Made by a program: the position numbers and the translations under genes. Below the pieces are notes generated by a model. That model did no database searches, was not told the origin of the DNA, and worked only from the letters and a program-made list of their open reading frames with translations. From Gemmatimonas sp. (lineage in GTDB: Bacteria; Gemmatimonadota; Gemmatimonadetes; Gemmatimonadales; Gemmatimonadaceae): DNA of 64,000 nucleotides. Within the stretch, counting starts at the first letter, position 1. Each line of letters opens with the position of its first letter. Below are positions 59,496 through 64,000 of the stretch, piece by piece. Where the stretch lies: the NCBI GenBank assembly GCA_011390935.1, contig JAABRL010000012.1, positions 39,435 to 103,434 on the forward strand, given 5' to 3'.

Positions 59496-60466
59496 GCGGG
59501 CAGCTCCGCATCGAAGGCCACGAGCTGGCGGAACTCCTGCACGCGCGATTCGATGTCGCTGCGCGTGATTTCGAGCAGGCGCTCGTTGCTGAACTTCTCG
59601 ACGGCGAATGATCCCATTGCCGACCCCACCACCACCGCGCGACGCATGGCACGATCGCTCAGGTCGTTGGTGCTGGCGAGATAACCGATGAATCCGCCGG
59701 CGAAGCTGTCGCCGGCACCGGTGGGATCGAACACCGACTCGAGCGGATACGCCGGCGCGAAGAACACCGATTCGTTGGTGAACATGAACGCGCCATGTTC
59801 GCCCTTCTTGATGATCACATGCTTGGGGCCGCGATCGAGGATCCAGCGCGCGGCGTGCACGAGATTGGCCTGCTCGGTGAGCTGTCGCGCCTCGCCATCG
59901 TTGAGCGTGATGAGATCCACTCGACCGAGCAGCTCAACCAGTTCGGGGCGACGGCTCTCGATCCAGAAGTTCATCGTGTCGCACGCCACCAGTCGCGGCG
60001 ATTCGACCTGATCGAGCACCTGCAGCTGCAGGCGCGGATCGATGTTGGCGAGAAACACGAACGGCGAGCGACGGAACTGCTCGGGGATCTTGGGCGCGAA
60101 GTGCGAGAACACGCCGAGATGCGTTTCGAGCGTTTCGGCGGAGTTGAGATCGTGGCGATAGCGACCGCGCCACCGGAAGCTGGAGCCATCGGCGGTTTCG
60201 AGGCCCGACAGATCGACACCGCGTGCACGCAGCGGCTCGAGCTGATGCACGGGGTAGTCGTTGCCCACCACGCCCACGAGCTGCACCGGCGCGAAGTGCG
60301 AGGCGCTGCTGGAGAAGTAGGTGCCTGAGCCGCCGAGTACTTCGTCGGCCTTGCCGAACGGCGTCTCGACGGAATCGAGGGCCACGGAGCCCACCACGAG
60401 GACGGGGCTGGCATCGGCGTGCACGACGTGCACGTGATCTGAATCGTTCTGCTTCGTGCTGGTCAC
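59492..60466 (-). CDS. PfkB-family carbohydrate/nucleoside kinase
   Basis: A 324-residue ribokinase-like enzyme. The N-terminal VLVVGSVALDSVETPFG and GGSGTYFSSSASHF segments and the C-terminal DPTGAGDSFAGGFIGYLAS anion hole with catalytic Asp are intact. The substrate is not evident; a position between argS and purM could hint at a nucleoside or ribose-type substrate, but that is inference. Both ends overlap neighbours by GTGA. Confidence 0.9.
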   Translation of the reverse strand: MTSTKQNDSDHVHVVHADASPVLVVGSVALDSVETPFGKADEVLGGSGTYFSSSASHFAPVQLVGVVGNDYPVHQLEPLRARGVDLSGLETADGSSFRWRGRYRHDLNSAETLETHLGVFSHFAPKIPEQFRRSPFVFLANIDPRLQLQVLDQVESPRLVACDTMNFWIESRRPELVELLGRVDLITLNDGEARQLTEQANLVHAARWILDRGPKHVIIKKGEHGAFMFTNESVFFAPAYPLESVFDPTGAGDSFAGGFIGYLASTNDLSDRAMRRAVVVGSAMGSFAVEKFSNERLLEITRSDIESRVQEFRQLVAFDAELPA

Positions 60467-62115
60467 ATCCGCTCCGGTGCGGTGAGGCCGAGGGTGCGCA
60501 GTCCGGCCGCGATGCCGAGCTGCGAGGCGCGCGCGAGAACCAGGCGCGCCTGCGTGATGGCCTCGGGTTCACCGAGGACGTGATGCTTGTGGTACCACAG
60601 GTGCGCGAGGCGCGCCGTCTCGAGCAGCCAGGACGCCACACGATGTGGCTCGCAGGTGGCGGCCGCACCGGCCACCGTGCTCGGGAAATCGAGCAGCGCC
60701 TTCACCAGCTCCACCTCGGCGGGCTCGGCGAGCACGCCGAGATCGACACCCTGTCCCGTGATGGTGGTGGCGTCAATTTCACCAACGCGGAAGATGCCGC
60801 ACATGCGCGCGTGCGCCATCTGGATGTAGTACACGGGATTCTCTTCGCTCTGCGACTTGGCGAGGTCGACATCGAACACGAGCTGCGAGTCGCCCTTGCG
60901 CATGAGGAAGAAGTACCGCACGGCGTCGCGGCCGACTTCATCGATGAGATCACGCACGGTGACGTACGAGCCGGCGCGCTTGGAGATCTTCACCTCTTCG
61001 CCGCCGCGCGTGACGGTCACCATCTGGTGCAGCACGTAGTCGGGGTAGCCCTCGGGGATGCCGATGCCGAGGGCCTGCAAACCGGCGCGCACGCGCGTGA
61101 TGGTGCTGTGATGATCTGCCCCCTGCACGTTCACGGCGCGCGTGTAGCCGCGCTCCCACTTCGTCACATGGTACGCGACGTCGGGCACGAAGTACGTGAA
61201 GTCACCGCCCTTGGCGGCCGACTTGCGCATCACGCGATCCTTGTCGTCGCCGAACGTGGTGGTGCGCAGGAAGAGCGCGCCCTCTTCTTCGTACGTGTGT
61301 CCGCTCGCTTCGAGCGCGGCCACGGTCTTCGCCACGCGTCCGTCCTCGTAGAGCGAGCTCTCGAGGTAGTACGTGTCGAACTTCACGCCGAAGGCCTGCA
61401 GATCGAGGTCCTGCTCGTGACGCAGTGCGGCCACCGCGAACACGCGGAGCGCGTTGAGGTCGGTGCCCTCGCGATCGTGCGGGTGCTGGGCCACGTAGTT
61501 CACGGCGATTTCGCGAATGTACTCGCCGTGGTAGCCGCCCTCGGGGATCTCGAGGGCCGCGCCGTTGAGCTCGCGTACGCGCGCCTGCACGCTGCGGGCG
61601 AGGTTGGCGATCTGCACGCCGCCGTCGTTGTAGTAGAACTCGCGATCGACATCCCAGCCGGTGACCTCGAGCAGTTCGCTGATGGCGTCACCGAGTGCGG
61701 CCTGTCGGCCGTGCCCCACGTGCAGCGGGCCGGTAGGGTTGGCGGAGACGAACTCCACGCACGCCTTGCGCCCCTGCCCCGCGTTGCTGCGCCCCCACCG
61801 CTCGGGGTTGGCGAGAATGGCGAGCAGCCCCTGCGCCTGGAAGCCGGGGTCGAGGCGGAAGTTGATGAAGCCGGCGCCCGCGATCTCGGCGCTGGTGGCC
61901 CCCACCGACGCCAGGTCCATGGCGGCGATGACGGCCTCGGCGATGTCGCGCGGCTTTTTGCCGAGCGTTTTGGTGAGTGTCATGGCCACGTTGGTGGCCC
62001 AGTCGCCGAACGCCGGGTCGCGCGGGCGTTCGAGGTGCGGGGTGACGTCGTCGGGGGCACCGAGCGAACGGGCGGCGCGCGCGATTTCGGCGCGCAGGGC
62101 CTCAGCGTGAGTCAA
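60463..62115 (-). CDS. argS: arginyl-tRNA synthetase
   Basis: A 550-residue ArgRS with the class I motif HVGHG (132-136) preceded by SANPTGPL, the EFYYNDGG segment, a KMSKS-equivalent reading KISKRAG, and the anticodon-binding domain ending in RTLGLTAPERM. The start is a TTG at 62113-62115; no better ATG or GTG lies near the conserved N-terminal domain, and no clear ribosome site is visible. Confidence 0.97.
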   Translation of the reverse strand: MTHAEALRAEIARAARSLGAPDDVTPHLERPRDPAFGDWATNVAMTLTKTLGKKPRDIAEAVIAAMDLASVGATSAEIAGAGFINFRLDPGFQAQGLLAILANPERWGRSNAGQGRKACVEFVSANPTGPLHVGHGRQAALGDAISELLEVTGWDVDREFYYNDGGVQIANLARSVQARVRELNGAALEIPEGGYHGEYIREIAVNYVAQHPHDREGTDLNALRVFAVAALRHEQDLDLQAFGVKFDTYYLESSLYEDGRVAKTVAALEASGHTYEEEGALFLRTTTFGDDKDRVMRKSAAKGGDFTYFVPDVAYHVTKWERGYTRAVNVQGADHHSTITRVRAGLQALGIGIPEGYPDYVLHQMVTVTRGGEEVKISKRAGSYVTVRDLIDEVGRDAVRYFFLMRKGDSQLVFDVDLAKSQSEENPVYYIQMAHARMCGIFRVGEIDATTITGQGVDLGVLAEPAEVELVKALLDFPSTVAGAAATCEPHRVASWLLETARLAHLWYHKHHVLGEPEAITQARLVLARASQLGIAAGLRTLGLTAPERM

Positions 62116-62162
62116 TGGACGCGGGGTACCGGGGAGAAGGCGAGGCGACGGACGCGGGTGCG

Positions 62163-62492
62163 TCAGTCGGCCTTGGGCGTGGAGGGCGCGGCCGGCTTGG
62201 CCTCGGCCTTGGGGGCCGCGGCATCGGTCTTGGGCGCGTCGGCCTTGGGCGCCGCGCTGTCAGTCTTGCCGGCGGCGGGCTTGGCGGCGGCGGCGCGCTG
62301 GTCCTTCTTGCCGTCCTTGCCGTAATCGGTGATGTAGAACCCCTCGCCCTTGAACAGGAGGCCGACGCCGGCAGAAATCATGCGTTCGGCCACCGTGCCA
62401 TCGTCGAGCGTGATGGACTGGGGGACCTCGGACATGCGGAAGGTGCGTTCGTGAATCGAGCCGTCGGGGGCGCGAAACTCGTAAGTTGGCAT
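62163..62492 (-). CDS. FmdB-like protein lacking the zinc-ribbon cysteines
   Basis: A 109-residue protein. MPTYEFRAPDGSIHERTFRM and ERMISAGVGLLFKGEGFYITDY follow the layout of FmdB-family regulatory zinc ribbons (MPTYEY ... FKGxGFYxTDY). However, both CxxC pairs are absent: there is not a single cysteine. The remaining 45 residues are an Ala/Pro/Lys/Asp repeat tail (PKADAPKTDAAAPKAE). The fold may persist without metal. It is located 47 bases upstream of argS on the same strand. Confidence 0.75.
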   Translation of the reverse strand: MPTYEFRAPDGSIHERTFRMSEVPQSITLDDGTVAERMISAGVGLLFKGEGFYITDYGKDGKKDQRAAAAKPAAGKTDSAAPKADAPKTDAAAPKAEAKPAAPSTPKAD

Positions 62493-62507
62493 GGCTCAGG
62501 AACTTGA

Positions 62508-62526
62508 AGGGTTGAACGACAACCCT
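62508..62526 (-). other. small hairpin in the leader of the FmdB-like gene
   Basis: A 7-bp perfect stem (62508-62514 against 62520-62526) with a 5-base loop lies 16 bases before the start codon. It may be a leader structure or a weak terminator for the gene upstream. Confidence 0.3.
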
Positions 62527-62642
62527 GAAATCTAGCCGATGCGAGGGGCGTCTTCAACGGGCCGCGAGGGTATCCCGGGCGGCGCATCGATCGCGCATGT
62601 CGCGCATGCGCGTGGCTTGTGTGGGGCCGAGGCGGCGCGGGG

Positions 62643-63737
62643 TCAGGGCGACTCCGAGTGACACGTGGGGACGAACATGGTATCGGCGATCGCGGCGGTT
62701 CGTTCCGCCTCCTCCCATCGTGCGTACAGGGCGCCGAGTTCGCCAGCGAGCGCGCGGCGTTCGTCGTCCTCGTGCAGGGCCATCTCGGCGGCGAGGCGGT
62801 TGACGGGGGAGAGCGACCCGATGGACTCGCCGGTGCCGAAGAGTGATTGGCGGTAGCCGGCGATGCGGGGGGCGAGCAGGGCGATGGCGCGGTCTTCGTC
62901 GCGGTGCGCGGGCCGGTGGCGCTCCGTGCGCTCGATGGCTTCCTGCACCAGCATGCCCGACGCATCGAATGTGTTCACCCGCGAGAGCAGCACGGGCAGC
63001 AGCGCGTGCGCGGCGTTGCCCGTGATGATCGTTTCCGATGGCGCGTCGCGAGACTCGGCGCGTACGCGCAGTCCGAGCGCGCGTGCCAGCGGGTTCGCCG
63101 GGGTCACGGTGCGCGAGGTGAGTCGCAGCCCCAGTCCCGCATCGGCATCAAAGGTGATGCGGGTGCCGCCGATGTACTCTTCCGACACCCCACGAAGGCG
63201 GCCATCGTGCTCGAGGACGAGTGCGCTCGGATGACGCATGCGCCACACCCGGGTGCCCACGACGGCGAACACGGTTACGATGCCCACCGCCGGTATCAGC
63301 ATGATCCCGGCGGCGGAGTACGCGGTTGCTTTGCCGACCATCCCGATCAGCGCGCCCTGCACGGCGGCCGGCGCCATGTAGCGCCGTGCCACGGCCCAGC
63401 GCGTTCGACGAAGAAATGCGTGGCTGTACCGCCAGGCCGCGAACTCCGGCAGCATCGGCTGCCCGATGCGCACGAGGTCGGTGCCGTCCTTCAAGCGCGC
63501 AAGCGCGATGTTGTCTGTGGAGACGCGCTTCGTGGCCGCGCGGTACGCCTTCTCGCACTCCTCGAGTGCTTCCCAGCGCTCTTCAATGGGGGCCAGGTTC
63601 CAGCGTGCGCACCGCGGACACACCGCCCAGAGGCGACCGCGTTCGCCGTCGAAGGCCAAACGCTTCCCTACCGGGAAGTGCTCGATTGCATCGTTGGCGC
63701 CAAGCGCGCCGTGGCAGAAGAGGCAGGTGGAGAACAT
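62643..63737 (-). CDS. zinc-ribbon membrane protein, function unknown
   Basis: A 364-residue protein. The N-terminus has CLFCHG (5-8) and CPRCARW (about 40-43), a zinc-ribbon-like pair of CxxC motifs. A helical stretch follows, then two hydrophobic segments (QGALIGMVGKATAYSAAGIMLIPAVGIVTVFAVV in two pieces), a beta-rich middle domain and a C-terminal charged helical module (DERRALAGELGALYARWEEAER). The same module ends the next gene upstream. I do not recognise the family. It is 3 bases from that gene, so they probably form an operon. Confidence 0.7.
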   Translation of the reverse strand: MFSTCLFCHGALGANDAIEHFPVGKRLAFDGERGRLWAVCPRCARWNLAPIEERWEALEECEKAYRAATKRVSTDNIALARLKDGTDLVRIGQPMLPEFAAWRYSHAFLRRTRWAVARRYMAPAAVQGALIGMVGKATAYSAAGIMLIPAVGIVTVFAVVGTRVWRMRHPSALVLEHDGRLRGVSEEYIGGTRITFDADAGLGLRLTSRTVTPANPLARALGLRVRAESRDAPSETIITGNAAHALLPVLLSRVNTFDASGMLVQEAIERTERHRPAHRDEDRAIALLAPRIAGYRQSLFGTGESIGSLSPVNRLAAEMALHEDDERRALAGELGALYARWEEAERTAAIADTMFVPTCHSESP

Positions 63738-63740
63738 GCG

Positions 63741-64000
63741 TTACTCGCGAGCCGGGAGTCGCGTGAGTTCACCATCGGCAATGCGCGCAATGCGCTCGGC
63801 TTCCTCCCAGCGGGCGTAGAGCGCGCCGAGTTCGCCGGCGAGGGCGCGGCGTTCGTCTTCATCGTGCAGCGCGATTTCGAGGGCCAGCCGCGATGGAGCG
63901 TCGGAAAAGACCAGCGCCCCACGGTACACGTCGGAGCCGAGCCATCGACGGGAGACGAGGGTGTCGAACAGCGCCTCTACGTCCGGTGTGGCCTCGAAGC
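63741..64000 (-). CDS. C-terminal part of a paralogous protein (start beyond the window)
   Basis: The minus-strand frame is open from the right edge to the TAA at 63741. The visible 86 residues include a segment TPDVEALFDTLVSRRWLGSD and end with the helical module ALAGELGALYARWEEAER-IARIAD, nearly the same as the end of the gene at 62643. No GTG or ATG inside the window needs to be the start, since the frame stays open to base 64000. Confidence 0.7.
   Translation of the reverse strand, partial: FEATPDVEALFDTLVSRRWLGSDVYRGALVFSDAPSRLALEIALHDEDERRALAGELGALYARWEEAERIARIADGELTRLPARE

Noticed and set aside
60223..62325. 700-codon plus-strand open frame
   Set aside because: It is entirely antisense to argS and its neighbours, which have clear family motifs; long antisense frames are expected at this GC content.

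Overview
The window looks like a chromosomal segment of a high-GC, Gram-negative-type bacterium. GC at codon third positions is very high. The segment encodes a TonB-dependent outer-membrane receptor, signal-peptide lipoproteins, a CIRCE/HrcA-type groESL operon, a bacillithiol-pathway glycosyltransferase, a complete mannose-family PTS with HPr kinase, and a small secreted protein built around an 'LGQNYPNPFNP' FlgD/T9SS-like domain. That mixture fits Gemmatimonadota (Gemmatimonas-like) best, but this is an inference from gene content, not a database result. Nothing resembles a prophage, IS element, CRISPR array or plasmid. It is a dense core-genome region, almost all transcribed from the minus strand. 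Plus-strand genes are the carbonic anhydrase fragment at the left edge, rpsT and a sodium:amino-acid symporter.

Layout. 1-2.6 kb: carbonic anhydrase end, shared terminator, groL, groS and a perfect CIRCE over the groES promoter. 2.8-9.1 kb: a run with mostly overlapping genes (Cys-rich YkgJ-like protein, birA, uppP, bshA, miaA, mutL). 9.1-17 kb: a Bat/MoxR operon (moxR, DUF58, DUF4381-like, batA, a batB-batC fusion, a batD-batE fusion). 17.1-20.2 kb: rluB-like, scpB, scpA, site-2 protease. 20.5-22 kb: rpsT and a coiled-coil/zinc-ribbon protein. 22.2-25.6 kb: pyrR-pyrB-pyrC and a hypothetical gene. 25.9-28.9 kb: two ATP-grasp ligases and a small secreted protein. 29-29.35 kb: two tRNA-Ser genes with a strong promoter. 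29.5-32.6 kb: symporter, tadA, N-formylglutamate amidohydrolase-like lipoprotein. 32.6-37 kb: clpB, orphan FlgD-like secreted protein, recO. 37-43.3 kb: a cobalamin-riboswitch operon btuF-C-D-B plus a predicted beta-propeller lipoprotein. 43.4-46.4 kb: CarboxypepD_reg-like membrane protein, DUF151 nuclease-like protein, metK. 46.5-53.3 kb: PTS block (ptsI, ptsH, EIID, EIIC, EIIB, EIIA, hprK, hpf) and a glycosyltransferase. 53.4-57.4 kb: nusB and ribH-ribBA-ribE-ribD. 57.4-62.5 kb: outer-membrane-like protein, purM, PfkB kinase, argS, Cys-less FmdB-like protein. 62.6-64 kb: two adjacent proteins sharing a C-terminal module, the second cut by the window edge.

A striking property is how many gene pairs overlap by ATGA, GTGA or TGATG, implying long translationally coupled messages. 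The functionally most coherent and least standard units are three: (i) the B12 uptake operon, whose last gene encodes a BtuG-like surface lipoprotein candidate; (ii) the Bat operon with two gene fusions; and (iii) the PTS/HprK/HPF block, which has all phosphotransfer residues but no adjacent sugar-catabolic gene.
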